Virus record (IMG/VR): IMGVR_UViG_3300045051_000222
Location: 1 to 35,248 of that record
Length of the DNA: 35,248 nucleotides
From: a virus
Direction: 5' to 3' (one strand)
Within the stretch, counting starts at the first letter, position 1. Each line of letters starts with the position of its first letter. Both the position numbers and the translations under genes were made by a program. The notes below the pieces were generated by a model. That model saw only the letters and a list, made by a program, of their open reading frames with translations. It searched no databases and was not told the DNA's origin. Shown here piece by piece: positions 12,034 to 20,847 of the stretch.

Positions 12034-13323
12034 GTGGAAGCGAACATCACATTTTCCCCAAAGCAATACGACCTGATATTCCGCGCCAAGGCATCGTATA
12101 TCGTCGCCAGCGGGCCCACGAGAACAGGCAAGACGCTGGCTACGTTGATGAGGTGGTATCGGTATCTGTACTCTGACGAGGTTCCGGAAGGCGTAGAGCT
12201 TCTGATGTCCGGGAGGACGCTGGGGAGTTTATACAGCAACTGTCTGCGGGAACTGCTGAAGTTTGACGGAGACTTCAACGACATGGAGTGGAGGTCCCAC
12301 AAGTCGATGCTCTATGTCAAGTCGAAGCGCTTGGAGATCAGGTGCGTCGGCTGTGACGACATCAACGCGAAGGAAAAGATCAAGGGCATGACCGCCTGGG
12401 GCTGGTATTGCGACGAAGCAACCGCCCACCTTGAGGATTTCTTCGACATGGCCAGCTCGAGGGCGACGCCGATCGGGAACGCCGGGCGCAGGCTGAAGAT
12501 CTTCACCACGAACCCAGACCATCCGTCCCACTGGTTCAAGACGCGAGTCATCGACTCAGCCAATCTCGACGTGAAGAACTACTTTTTCGAGTTCGATGAC
12601 AACCCCGCCCTGTCGAGAGAAGCAATCGAAGAACTCAAGCGTACGCATGTCGGCGTCTTCTTCGACAGGATGATCAGGGGCTTGTGGACAGTTGCCGAAG
12701 GCGCTATTTACGACCAGTTCGACAAGCGGAAGCTTTTGGTCATGGCCGATCAAATGCCGTGGAAGACGATTCAACGGTACATCATCGGCGCCGACTGGGG
12801 ATATGCGGAAGGTCACGCTCTCGCCCTGGTGCTCATCGCCGTAGACGCCAGCGGGACCCTGTACGTCATTGACGAGTTCGTCAAGGAACGGCAGCTCGTG
12901 GACAAGTCGCTGATTGACCAGCTCCAGATGAAGGGATGGTTCGAGCTCAAGCAGTGGTACTGGGATGGCCTGGCGTGGAAGAGCTGGAACGTCAAGCCGG
13001 ATGTTGCCTATTGCGATCCGGCCCGGCCTGAGTACCTGCGGATATTCCGGGACCTGACTGGGATCAGCACGGTCGGCGCGATTAAGAAGTCCAAGGTCGA
13101 GCTCATCCAGTCGGTTCAGCGCAGGATCGTCCCGGACCCGCAGGGACGGTACGGGATCTACTTCCTGGAGGGCAAAGCGCCGGTATCTGTTTCTGAATTC
13201 GAGGGCTACCGCTGGCAGCCGGGTACGCAGGAGCCCATCAAGGAGAAGGACAACTCACAGGATGCGATTCAGTACGCGTCGTCCATGGTCGAGCGCGGCG
13301 CTGTTAAGTTCGTCAAGAAATAA
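12034..13323 (+). CDS. terL: Large terminase subunit
   Basis: The 429-residue protein has an N-terminal ATPase with Walker A GPTRTGKT (27-34), Walker B WGWYCDE (122-128) and a coupling motif TTNP (158-161). An RNase H-like nuclease follows with IIGADWGYAEGHA (D254) and a late DNSQDAIQYA carrying acidic residues. Size and motifs match the PBSX/SPP1-like terminase groups. It cuts and pumps phage DNA into the prohead through the portal encoded at 13548. GTG start with no clear ribosome site, so probably coupled to the gene before it. Confidence 0.95.
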   Translation: MEANITFSPKQYDLIFRAKASYIVASGPTRTGKTLATLMRWYRYLYSDEVPEGVELLMSGRTLGSLYSNCLRELLKFDGDFNDMEWRSHKSMLYVKSKRLEIRCVGCDDINAKEKIKGMTAWGWYCDEATAHLEDFFDMASSRATPIGNAGRRLKIFTTNPDHPSHWFKTRVIDSANLDVKNYFFEFDDNPALSREAIEELKRTHVGVFFDRMIRGLWTVAEGAIYDQFDKRKLLVMADQMPWKTIQRYIIGADWGYAEGHALALVLIAVDASGTLYVIDEFVKERQLVDKSLIDQLQMKGWFELKQWYWDGLAWKSWNVKPDVAYCDPARPEYLRIFRDLTGISTVGAIKKSKVELIQSVQRRIVPDPQGRYGIYFLEGKAPVSVSEFEGYRWQPGTQEPIKEKDNSQDAIQYASSMVERGAVKFVKK

Positions 13324-13338
13324 TAGGAGGTCAAGGTC

Positions 13339-13518
13339 ATGATTGAAAACGCCATCGGAGGATTACTGAGTTTCGCTTTAGGCCTTTTGTGTGCGCGGTT
13401 GATACAGGTAATCATCCGGAACAACCACGCCGAGGCACCGAAAATTGACAAGTCGAGCGTGGTCAAGCCCGTTGATACGGCGTTCAGCACAAAGAACATC
13501 GGGTCATATACGAATTAA
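13339..13518 (+). CDS. Small single-pass membrane protein
   Basis: The 59-residue protein has one hydrophobic helix near its N terminus (AIGGLLSFALGLLCARLIQV), followed by a short polar tail (NNHAEAPKIDKSSVV). A strong AGGAGGTC lies 11 bases upstream of ATG 13339. Placed between terminase and portal, it has no obvious structural role; tiny membrane proteins in such spots are common and mostly uncharacterised. Confidence 0.65.
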   Translation: MIENAIGGLLSFALGLLCARLIQVIIRNNHAEAPKIDKSSVVKPVDTAFSTKNIGSYTN

Positions 13519-13547
13519 TTAAACGGAGGTCAAAGAGCAGGAACAAC

Positions 13548-14888
13548 ATGTACGAAAAAGGCGAAATCTTTCTCACCCCAGCCCAGCGCGGGCGCATCGA
13601 GCTCCAGAACAAGTGGGAGAAGATGCTGCACGGCGAGTATCACCACGTCATCCTCATCGACAACAAGGGCGCGAAGGTCCCCGTGGACCCGCTGATTCCC
13701 ATCCCGACCCTGCTCTCTGAGATCTCCGCGGACCTTCTGTTCGGAGAATTCCCCACACTCGATTTCGGCAACACCGACATGAACAAGAAGGTCGAAGCCT
13801 TCCTCCCGTTCGACTTTCCCACCCAGGCGATTGAGTCGGCAACCTACGTATCGGCCATCGGTACGATGTTCTGCTACCTGTTCAAGGCACAGGATCAGGA
13901 CCGCGTGAATTGGTCTTGGATCAGGTCCAATCGCTGTGTGTGGGAAATTGACCCGATCACGAAGAAGCTGAAAGCGTTCCTGATCTTCACGGACGTGTCA
14001 GAGCCGAACGAGCATTTTAATTCGTTCGCCATCCAGGAGCACCGGATCACGGAGGGTCGCTACGTCATCTGGGAATACACAATCAAGGTTCGCAAGGCCG
14101 ACAACGTCGTCGAGTCGCGCGAGATGACCGCGGAAAAGCGCATCGTTCCGTTCGATTTTATCCCGGTCGTCAAGATCGACAACCTGGGCTCGTTCAATTC
14201 CGTCATCGGGAAATCGGACTATTCCGGCGTCGAACAGCTCTTTGCGGAGCTCGACAACAGGATGGACCAGATCAATAACGTCCTGTCTGAGCATGCCGAA
14301 CCGTGGGTGGCCCTGCCGAGCGGGGTGCTTGACCAGAACGGCCAGTTCAACCGGAAGAACGGCAAGATGTTCGAGCGGCTTGCCGGGGATGAGAGCAACA
14401 TTTCCATCACCGCGTGGGATGCTCAGTTGTCATCGGCGTTCGATGCCGTTGACAAGATGATCGAGCTCATCCTGTTCACGCGCCGGATCAGTCCGGCTCT
14501 CGCGGGATATACGAAGGGCGGGTTCGCAGAGTCCGGCCGCGCGCTCAAGTGGCGCATGATCTCAACCCTCTCGATGATCCAGAGGAAGCGCCGATACTGG
14601 GACCAGTTTTTCAGGCAGTTCTTTGAGTTCCTGTTCGCCATGGAGCCGACCTTGAAAGGCATGAGCGCCGACGCCCTGAAACCGAGATGGCAGGACGGTC
14701 TTCCGCTCGATCAGACCGAGGAGATGAGCAACGTCACCTCCGCGGTCAACGCCGGGCTCATGTCGAAGAAGACCGGAATCGTCAAGACCCAGGAGGTTGA
14801 CCTGGACAAGGCCCAGGTGGAGCTCGATCAGATCAACCTCGAACAGCAGAAGGAAGCCGACATCGAGAACACGAAGTTCAGGATCTGA
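13548..14888 (+). CDS. Portal protein (SPP1 gp6-like)
   Basis: The 446-residue protein fits the SPP1 gp6 / Phage_prot_Gp6 portal family in size and order. Its N terminus includes IPIPTLLSEISADLLFGEFP, typical of these portals. VEQLFAELDNRMDQINNVLS and the GYTKGGFAESGRALKWRMIS region (about 322-341) form the clip/stem/crown core. The C terminus is a helical Gln/Glu-rich tail. Twelve copies form the DNA channel at one head vertex. It follows terminase and precedes a Mu F-like protein, the usual order. AGGA lies seven bases before the ATG. Confidence 0.92.
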   Translation: MYEKGEIFLTPAQRGRIELQNKWEKMLHGEYHHVILIDNKGAKVPVDPLIPIPTLLSEISADLLFGEFPTLDFGNTDMNKKVEAFLPFDFPTQAIESATYVSAIGTMFCYLFKAQDQDRVNWSWIRSNRCVWEIDPITKKLKAFLIFTDVSEPNEHFNSFAIQEHRITEGRYVIWEYTIKVRKADNVVESREMTAEKRIVPFDFIPVVKIDNLGSFNSVIGKSDYSGVEQLFAELDNRMDQINNVLSEHAEPWVALPSGVLDQNGQFNRKNGKMFERLAGDESNISITAWDAQLSSAFDAVDKMIELILFTRRISPALAGYTKGGFAESGRALKWRMISTLSMIQRKRRYWDQFFRQFFEFLFAMEPTLKGMSADALKPRWQDGLPLDQTEEMSNVTSAVNAGLMSKKTGIVKTQEVDLDKAQVELDQINLEQQKEADIENTKFRI

Positions 14889-14891
14889 TGA

Positions 14892-15776
14892 ATGGGTAAA
14901 ATGCCGAAGTACATCCTCGCCCGGTCACGCGCCCTTTCAACGCAGATGCTTGGCCTCATCATGGATGTCTTCGGGTTGAGGGCCGATACCGACAGGGCCA
15001 CGCTGACCAACATCAGAATCTGGGCGAAGAAGGTATCCGAGCAGTTCTACCACGGCGTCAGCATGCAGCTGAAGGACGTGGGGTTTCAGTCCTGGTCGAA
15101 GGTTCGCGCCGCGGCCGGCCTAAAGATCAAGGAGGCTGATTTCCTCGAGGCATGGTGGCACGAGATCAGGGCGCTCTCGTCTAAGGACCTCACCGAAGCC
15201 GGGATGATCCAGAAGACGATGATGAAGCGCCTCGGGACCGGGTGGAAGAAGTTCTACGAGGAATTCGACCTTTACTCCAAAACGAACCTCGGGATGTCTG
15301 GATACGACATCAAGAAGAAATTCCTGGAGACCACGGGCAAGCAGTTTGTTTCGTTCGTGGATAAGGGCGGCCGGGAGTGGGACGCCGCGTCGTACGCCGA
15401 GATGTGGGCCCGGACCAGGTCTGCTGAGATCGCTGACGTTGTGGTGCGAGACGAAATGGAAGTCCTGGACATGGACGTCGTTCAGGTGTCGAACGTTAAC
15501 GACACGTGCGAGACGTGCATGCTGTATGACGGCAAGTATTACTCGTTGACGGGCGAGACTGAAGGCCTGCCGGTACTGGACGTCAGGTTCCCGCTCCATC
15601 CGAATTGTCTTCATGACGTCCTGCCGGTCAATGACGATTCGGACAAGATCGACAGGTATATCAAGGTCAACAAGAAGCGTGACGCAAGGATAGAGCAGTC
15701 AAGCAAAAACTGGTCTGACGAGGCGAAAAGCCGCGTTGATCGGCAGCTCGACTGGAACAAAAAACACAGATCGTGA
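14892..15776 (+). CDS. Phage head morphogenesis protein (Mu F / SPP1 gp7-like)
   Basis: The 294-residue protein has the family's C-terminal signature: VSNVNDTCETCMLYDGKYYS followed by PLHPNCLHDVLPV, whose Cys and His residues resemble a metal site. The N-terminal half is helical, with many Lys/Arg. Proteins of this type are minor head components bound to the portal and act in DNA ejection or head assembly. The ATG follows the portal stop by three bases. Confidence 0.88.
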   Translation: MGKMPKYILARSRALSTQMLGLIMDVFGLRADTDRATLTNIRIWAKKVSEQFYHGVSMQLKDVGFQSWSKVRAAAGLKIKEADFLEAWWHEIRALSSKDLTEAGMIQKTMMKRLGTGWKKFYEEFDLYSKTNLGMSGYDIKKKFLETTGKQFVSFVDKGGREWDAASYAEMWARTRSAEIADVVVRDEMEVLDMDVVQVSNVNDTCETCMLYDGKYYSLTGETEGLPVLDVRFPLHPNCLHDVLPVNDDSDKIDRYIKVNKKRDARIEQSSKNWSDEAKSRVDRQLDWNKKHRS

Positions 15777-15885
15777 TGCCAGGGAATACAAATAGGTTCT
15801 GAAAACGGGTTCTGAATCGGTTGGAATCGGCACGGGTTTCAATCACAAGTAGGAATCGAAAGAGTAAGAATCGAGGAGAATTTCG
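15777..15885. repeat. Intergenic stretch with repeated GAATCG hexamers
   Basis: This 109-base gap between the head protein and scaffold contains GAATCG at 15814, 15824, 15853 and 15868, and GGTTCTGA-type units at 15795 and 15808. No gene or clear promoter boxes are seen. The hexamers are irregularly spaced (10, 29, 15 bases). They may be protein-binding sites for a structural-gene promoter or chance low-complexity sequence. AGGAG at 15874 serves the scaffold gene. Confidence 0.35.
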
Positions 15886-16437
15886 ATGGCTGATGAAAAA
15901 CCGAAGGACCAGGACGGAAAGGATACGAATCGGACGTTCACGCAGTCGGAGCACGACAAGGCGATCTCGGACGCCGTCAACAAGGCGCTCGAACCCTTCA
16001 AGGACTACGAAAGCGTGAAGACCAAGCTGGCGGAGCTGGACAAGGCCAAGGCGGCGGCTGATGCCGCGTCGATGACCGAACTCCAGAAGACCCAGAAGAT
16101 GGTCGAGGATCTCACGGGAAAACTGTCGCAGACGACCGCCGAGCTTTCGACGTGGAAAACCACCGCGGCGAAGGCCGAGGTGCTGTCGGCGCCGGAATTC
16201 GCGTTGCTCCCGAAGGCTTACAGAAACAGCATTTCGGGCTCGACAGCGGAAGAGATCGCGAAGTCAGCGAAGGACATCCTCGCCGAGTTCCAGGAGGACG
16301 TGAAGAAGCTGGGCGCGAAGCCCGGTAACCCGCCGCCTCCGCCCGACAGGCACCATTCCGAAACGGGTCCCAAGAAACCAGCGGAAGCGCTGGCAGAAAA
16401 TCTCGCAAGGAAATTTAATCCCTTCGCGAAAAAATAA
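15886..16437 (+). CDS. Scaffolding protein
   Basis: The 183-residue protein is highly charged and helical, with a long coiled-coil region (about 35-100, KTKLAELDKAKAAADAAS and MVEDLTGKLSQTTAELSTW). A Pro-rich linker (about 147-155) and a basic tail ending ARKFNPFAKK follow. This architecture, and the place just before the capsid gene, is that of DUF4355-type scaffolds. It would guide capsid assembly and leave the mature head; the basic tail probably contacts the coat protein. RBS GAGGAG. Confidence 0.88.
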   Translation: MADEKPKDQDGKDTNRTFTQSEHDKAISDAVNKALEPFKDYESVKTKLAELDKAKAAADAASMTELQKTQKMVEDLTGKLSQTTAELSTWKTTAAKAEVLSAPEFALLPKAYRNSISGSTAEEIAKSAKDILAEFQEDVKKLGAKPGNPPPPPDRHHSETGPKKPAEALAENLARKFNPFAKK

Positions 16438-16449
16438 CGAGGAAACACC

Positions 16450-17406
16450 ATGGGTTCGATGAATGACGTCCTGACGCAGTACAATGTGATCGGGACCAGC
16501 TTTTCCGGCATCAGTGTGAAACCGCTGCGGCCGAAGTACGTTTTCGACGCCGTCGCCAAGGCCAAGGAATGGAACCTCAATTCCAACCCGAACCGCGGAG
16601 ACGGGATCACCTTCCCCATCCTGGGCGCCCTGTCGTCCAACACCGCCGCGCTCTCTGCGACGGTCACCACGATCACCGCCGGCCAGAAGAACAGCTACAC
16701 GCGGCGCTCGATCAACCTGGAGCTCTACGGCGACCACATGCCCGTGGATACGCTCCAGCTCAAGGCCGAGACCTTCGTGGATGACATCTCGGACTACGCC
16801 TTCAGCATGACCGACCAGGCCATGAACTCGCTGAACAAGCTGGCCCGGAGCAAGATGGACCTGAACAAGTACAGCAATGAGGCCTCGGGGACCCTGTCCT
16901 CGACCTACCACGCGTACGGGTCCTACGGCTTCGGCGCCTCCACGGCGGGCCCCCTGAAGGCCAAGACGGTCCGCGCGGTCGTCGCGAAACTCCGCGGCGC
17001 CAACGTGCAGCCCTTCGCCGATGGCCTGTTCTACTGGGTCCTCCCCAGCGCCCAGTACACGCAGCTCCGCGCCGACTCCGGCACGGGCTCCTGGACGTCC
17101 AGCAAGCAGTACGTCGATGCCGGCGTCTCCGAGATCATGAACGGCGACGCGGGTGTCTTCGAGGGGGTGCGCTTCATCATCAACGATGAGGTGAAGGGCG
17201 CCGGGACGAACACGCTGTCGTCCTACTGCTTTGGCCAGGAATTCCTGGGCAAGGCCATCGGGTACGACGTGCGCGTGAAGACCAAGTCCACGCTCGACGG
17301 CCCGCACGAGAACATCCTGACCTTCTTCTGGGATGCGCTCGTCGGCTACAAGACCATCCGGCGCGACGCCGGCGTGGTCGTCCAGACCGTCAGCACCGTC
17401 CAGTAG
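16450..17406 (+). CDS. Major capsid protein (HK97 fold)
   Basis: The 318-residue protein follows scaffold and is ended by an intrinsic terminator, as expected for the most expressed late gene. Its sequence resembles the N4-gp56/P22-like group of HK97-fold coats: an N-terminal PKYVFDAVAKAKEWNLNSNP, a central DDISDYAFSMTDQAMNSLNK helix and a C-terminal GQEFLGKAIGYDVRVKTKST. No head protease is visible, which fits a coat without proteolytic maturation. RBS CGAGGA. Codons are strongly G/C-ending, as in a highly expressed gene. Confidence 0.92.
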   Translation: MGSMNDVLTQYNVIGTSFSGISVKPLRPKYVFDAVAKAKEWNLNSNPNRGDGITFPILGALSSNTAALSATVTTITAGQKNSYTRRSINLELYGDHMPVDTLQLKAETFVDDISDYAFSMTDQAMNSLNKLARSKMDLNKYSNEASGTLSSTYHAYGSYGFGASTAGPLKAKTVRAVVAKLRGANVQPFADGLFYWVLPSAQYTQLRADSGTGSWTSSKQYVDAGVSEIMNGDAGVFEGVRFIINDEVKGAGTNTLSSYCFGQEFLGKAIGYDVRVKTKSTLDGPHENILTFFWDALVGYKTIRRDAGVVVQTVSTVQ

Positions 17407-17421
17407 TCGGAACATCACAAG

Positions 17422-17447
17422 CCGGGGGCCTTCGGGCTCCCGGTTTT
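17422..17447 (+). terminator. Intrinsic terminator with UUCG tetraloop after the capsid gene
   Basis: CCGGGGGCC (17422-17430) and GGCTCCCGG (17435-17443) pair with one wobble around TTCG, followed by TTTT. The stable loop and short T-run suggest partial termination that sets capsid expression above downstream genes. Confidence 0.85.
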
Positions 17448-17462
17448 AATAAGAGGTCCATC

Positions 17463-19481
17463 ATGAAGATTTCAGCCTGTCTGGTTTTGAAGAACGAGGG
17501 AGAGACGATACTGCGTTGTCTCGATTCCCTTGTGGGTATCGCCGACGAGATCATAGTCGGCATCGACTCGGCCACATCCGACAACACAGCGCAGGAAGTC
17601 GAGAAATTCTTCAAGTTCCAGAAGGGCATTCCCCACGTCGTGTATACCTTCACCTGGGACAACGATTTCAGTAAGGCCAGGAACGAGGGCATGGACAAGG
17701 CCACGGGTGACTACATCCTCATCATGGACGGCCACGAATACTTCCCCGAGCGCTGGTATAACATCTCCGAGGGGTCCGTCATCCCTGTGCGCGATGTCGT
17801 GAAATCCATCGTCAAGAAGACGATCGAGGAACAGAAGCCGGATGACTGCCTCATCCAGCTGTACCAGCAGCCGTTCATCGGCGAAACACCGAACAATTTC
17901 TTCATGCAGCCCAGGATCTACCGGAATGACCCGAAGATTCGTTTCGGCAGGGCCGCCCATAACACCATCAAGAACACGAATCCCGAGAAGTCCATCCATT
18001 TCCCTGAGATCATCCTGATCCACGACGCCCCCGAATCGAACAGGACAGAGCGGGCGAAACAGCGCGTCGAAATGAATATCATCGCGCTCAACAAAGACCT
18101 AGAGAAGGATCCCGCGGACTGGCGGGCGATGTTCTACCTCGGCAATACCCTGCTTGAGGCCGAGCGGTATCAGGAAGCCATCGGTGTCTACGACCGATAC
18201 TTCGAGACCGCGCCGTACGACAATTCCGAAAAATACCAGGCATACATCCATAAGGCGCTCTGCCTTCGCGGTGTCGATGAGTTCCCCAAAATGAGGGACG
18301 CGCTGTCGCTGGCAATAGGCATCGACCCGGTTCGGCGCGATGCGTACATCCTCATGGCCGAGGCGTACATCGGCAGGAAGGAGTATGACGCCGCGCTGTT
18401 CTACGTGAAACAGGCCCTCAGCCAGTCGCTCAAGACGTCGCGGATGTTCCAGTCCGGGTCCGCTTCGACATGGCATCCGCACTACCTTGCGGCTGTGTGT
18501 TACGAACAACTTAAGATGGTTCCCGACACCATCGCCAGTCTCAAGTCTGCGTACCGATACCAGCCCCGGCCAGAGTGGGCGGAGATGATCCGGAAACTCA
18601 GCGGCGCGTTCAACGTCCTCATCGTGGATTCTGTCGGTTCGTTCACCAAGAGCCTGTCCGACCACCTCATCAAGCGCGAGTACAACGTCTGCTCGAGCAA
18701 GTCTTACGTTCAGCGCCTGGGCGAGTGGGCGGATTTCATCTTCTGCGAGTGGGCTGACCCCGAGGCCGCCAAAGCAAGCCAGGATCAGCCTGAGAAGACG
18801 GTCATCCGGCTTCACGGTTACGAAGCATACGCGCTGGAGAACCTTTGGCCCCAGATCAGGTTCAACAACGTCAAGAAAACGATTTTCGTGGCGGGACATG
18901 TCCGGGACCGCATGGTCGAGAAGGCGGGTATCCGGCCTGATGCGACGGTGGTTATTCCCAACGGGGTGGATATCGACAAGTTCAAGATCACCACGCTCAC
19001 GCGGGACGAGCGGTCAATCGGATACGCCGGGTTCATCAACGAGAAGAAGAACCCGTTCCTGCTTCTCCAAATCATCAAGCGGAATCCCGGATTCATCTTC
19101 CACCTTCGGGCCGACTTCCAGTCCCCCTACTGGAAGGCGACATTTGACCACGAACTCCGGGACTGCCGGAATGTCGTATTCCACGGACGGTACGAAAACC
19201 TGTCCGAGTTCTGGAACCAAATGAGCGGCGTGATCTCGACGTCCATCATCGAATCGTTCAGCTTTAACGTGGCCGAGGCGATGGCCTGCGGGTGCGTCCC
19301 GTACATCTACTCCTGGAACGGAGCGCGGGATATCTGGGACCCCAAGTGGATCTTCGACACGTTCCCGGAATTCAGGGCGGACGTCACCCCGGAGGACCGG
19401 AGGGCGGTCAGGGAATACGTGGCCGAGCGCTATCCGCTCGACAAGAACCTCGCTGAACTCGAAAAGGTGCTCGTGTCATGA
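17463..19481 (+). CDS. Two-domain glycosyltransferase: GT2, TPR linker, GT4-like
   Basis: The 672-residue protein has an N-terminal GT2 (GT-A fold) domain (1 to about 200) with ISACLVLKNEGETILRCLDS, DEIIVGIDSATSDNT and NEGMDKATGDYILIMDGHEY, the acidic DXD-like site. Tetratricopeptide repeats follow (about 210-325, WRAMFYLGNTLLEAERYQEA). The C terminus is GT-B/GT4-like (about 385-672) with VIPNGVDIDKF, IGYAGFINEKKNPFLLLQII and the sugar-nucleotide-site-like SIIESFSFNVAEAMACGCVP. It could make two linkages. It heads a cassette of four glycosyltransferases placed just after the capsid terminator. RBS AGAGG. Target may be virion protein or host surface glycan. Confidence 0.88.
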   Translation: MKISACLVLKNEGETILRCLDSLVGIADEIIVGIDSATSDNTAQEVEKFFKFQKGIPHVVYTFTWDNDFSKARNEGMDKATGDYILIMDGHEYFPERWYNISEGSVIPVRDVVKSIVKKTIEEQKPDDCLIQLYQQPFIGETPNNFFMQPRIYRNDPKIRFGRAAHNTIKNTNPEKSIHFPEIILIHDAPESNRTERAKQRVEMNIIALNKDLEKDPADWRAMFYLGNTLLEAERYQEAIGVYDRYFETAPYDNSEKYQAYIHKALCLRGVDEFPKMRDALSLAIGIDPVRRDAYILMAEAYIGRKEYDAALFYVKQALSQSLKTSRMFQSGSASTWHPHYLAAVCYEQLKMVPDTIASLKSAYRYQPRPEWAEMIRKLSGAFNVLIVDSVGSFTKSLSDHLIKREYNVCSSKSYVQRLGEWADFIFCEWADPEAAKASQDQPEKTVIRLHGYEAYALENLWPQIRFNNVKKTIFVAGHVRDRMVEKAGIRPDATVVIPNGVDIDKFKITTLTRDERSIGYAGFINEKKNPFLLLQIIKRNPGFIFHLRADFQSPYWKATFDHELRDCRNVVFHGRYENLSEFWNQMSGVISTSIIESFSFNVAEAMACGCVPYIYSWNGARDIWDPKWIFDTFPEFRADVTPEDRRAVREYVAERYPLDKNLAELEKVLVS

Positions 19482-20134
19482 ATCAGGTCACAGCCATCAT
19501 CATTCACTACCGCAGGCAGTCTAACATCCCGCACATCGTCGGCGCCATCATGGAGCAGACGGTCCCGGCTGATATCTGGATCTGGGATAACCAGAACGTG
19601 TTCACCGAGATAAACGGGGTCACGCTCTTCAGCTCCAGCAAGAACTTCGTCTGTCGCCCCCGGTTCATCCTGGCGGGTATGGTCCAGACTCCGTACGTGT
19701 TCAACTGCGACGATGACCACATCGTCAAGGACAAGCAGTTGTTCGAGAAGATGATCGCGCTCTCGAAGGAGAAGCCCGACTGCTTCTGGGGCTGGCCGGC
19801 GCGGAAGGAATACAACAACTCCCCCCAGAGGGACGCAGAGGGCATTCCCGCAGACCTGGTCAATACTGGGATCAGCTTCTACCCGACACGGCTCATCAAC
19901 AAGATCATGGCGAATCCGTACATCAACGATTCCGACAAGTTCCAGATGACCGAAGAAGAGTACAGATACGCGGACGACCACTGGATCTCAGCCCAGCTCC
20001 CGCTCAAGATCGCGCACCCCACGCTGGAAGCGGGTATCGGTAAGATGTATGACCACGGCGTGGCTCTCAGCAGGGACCCGAGGCACATCCCGATACGCGA
20101 GGCCGCGGCCCGCAAGTTCTGGGGGAACGCATGA
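19478..20134 (+). CDS. GT2-like glycosyltransferase, short
   Basis: The 218-residue protein is a GT-A fold enzyme. It shows TAIIIHYRRQSNIPHIVGAI, WIWDNQN and FNCDDDHIVKDKQLFEKMIA with an acidic DDD that would bind metal and UDP-sugar. A helical C terminus follows. It is shorter than free-standing GT2 enzymes, and the acceptor part looks reduced. The start overlaps the preceding stop (ATGA), so its synthesis is coupled to the big glycosyltransferase. Confidence 0.78.
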   Translation: MNQVTAIIIHYRRQSNIPHIVGAIMEQTVPADIWIWDNQNVFTEINGVTLFSSSKNFVCRPRFILAGMVQTPYVFNCDDDHIVKDKQLFEKMIALSKEKPDCFWGWPARKEYNNSPQRDAEGIPADLVNTGISFYPTRLINKIMANPYINDSDKFQMTEEEYRYADDHWISAQLPLKIAHPTLEAGIGKMYDHGVALSRDPRHIPIREAAARKFWGNA

Positions 20135-20847
20135 AGCTCTCGGTCATCATGCCTTTCTTCAACCGCCCGCAGTACATGCGGCAGGCCATGGATTCGTTCG
20201 TCGATCAGAGCATCAACGGCGAGTTCGGAAGCGCAGACGATATCGAGCTCGTTGCGGTCAACAACGGCGGGACCATCCCCGAATACATCGGCGAGTACAG
20301 GAGCAAGATCAAGCACTTTGTCCTGGTCGATAAGACGGCAGGCAACTCCATCACGCCGATCAACACGGGTATCTTGCGCTCGTCCGGGGAATGGATTACC
20401 CAGCTCCACGACGATGACACGCTGACGCCGGATTCAATCCAGACAAGGCTCGAATACATCAAGGCCGCCGAAAAACTCGGCATCGAAGTTCTGTGCTTTG
20501 GCATGCACAAGATGAACAATGCGGGGAACAGGACGGGGTACTACCCGGCCCTCCCCATCTCGGCCATCGGGATGCTCGGCAAGGAGTTGGTCCCGTTCGC
20601 CGTCATGACGTGGAAGGCCTCCATCATTAAGCGGTTCGGACCGCTTGATGAATCGCTCCCGATGCAGGCGGACTACCTCTTCAAGATCCGTTGCGCGATG
20701 GAGTGTTCGTGCGCCTCGATCAATATTCCCGTCTATAACTACAGGAGCCATCCCGGACAGGAGTCCGTCAGGCTCCGGAGCGTCAAGGACGCCGAAACTG
20801 AACGTCTTGCTCAGATCGTAAACCAGCTTTATGGAGGTCATCGATGA
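20131..20847 (+). CDS. GT2 glycosyltransferase
   Basis: The 238-residue protein has the family's opening KLSVIMPFFNRPQYMRQAMD, a VAVNNGGTIPEYI strand, and WITQLHDDDTLTPDSIQTRL with the DXD acidic triad (about 92-94). A later GPLDESLPMQADYLFKIRCA matches the GT2 acceptor-side region. Probably a cytoplasmic sugar transferase. Start overlaps the previous stop (ATGA); the end overlaps the next start (ATGA). Confidence 0.85.
   Translation: MKLSVIMPFFNRPQYMRQAMDSFVDQSINGEFGSADDIELVAVNNGGTIPEYIGEYRSKIKHFVLVDKTAGNSITPINTGILRSSGEWITQLHDDDTLTPDSIQTRLEYIKAAEKLGIEVLCFGMHKMNNAGNRTGYYPALPISAIGMLGKELVPFAVMTWKASIIKRFGPLDESLPMQADYLFKIRCAMECSCASINIPVYNYRSHPGQESVRLRSVKDAETERLAQIVNQLYGGHR

Noticed and set aside
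16264-17418. 384-residue minus-strand frame opposite scaffold and capsid
   Set aside because: Shadow frame; the plus strand encodes clear scaffold and capsid proteins.
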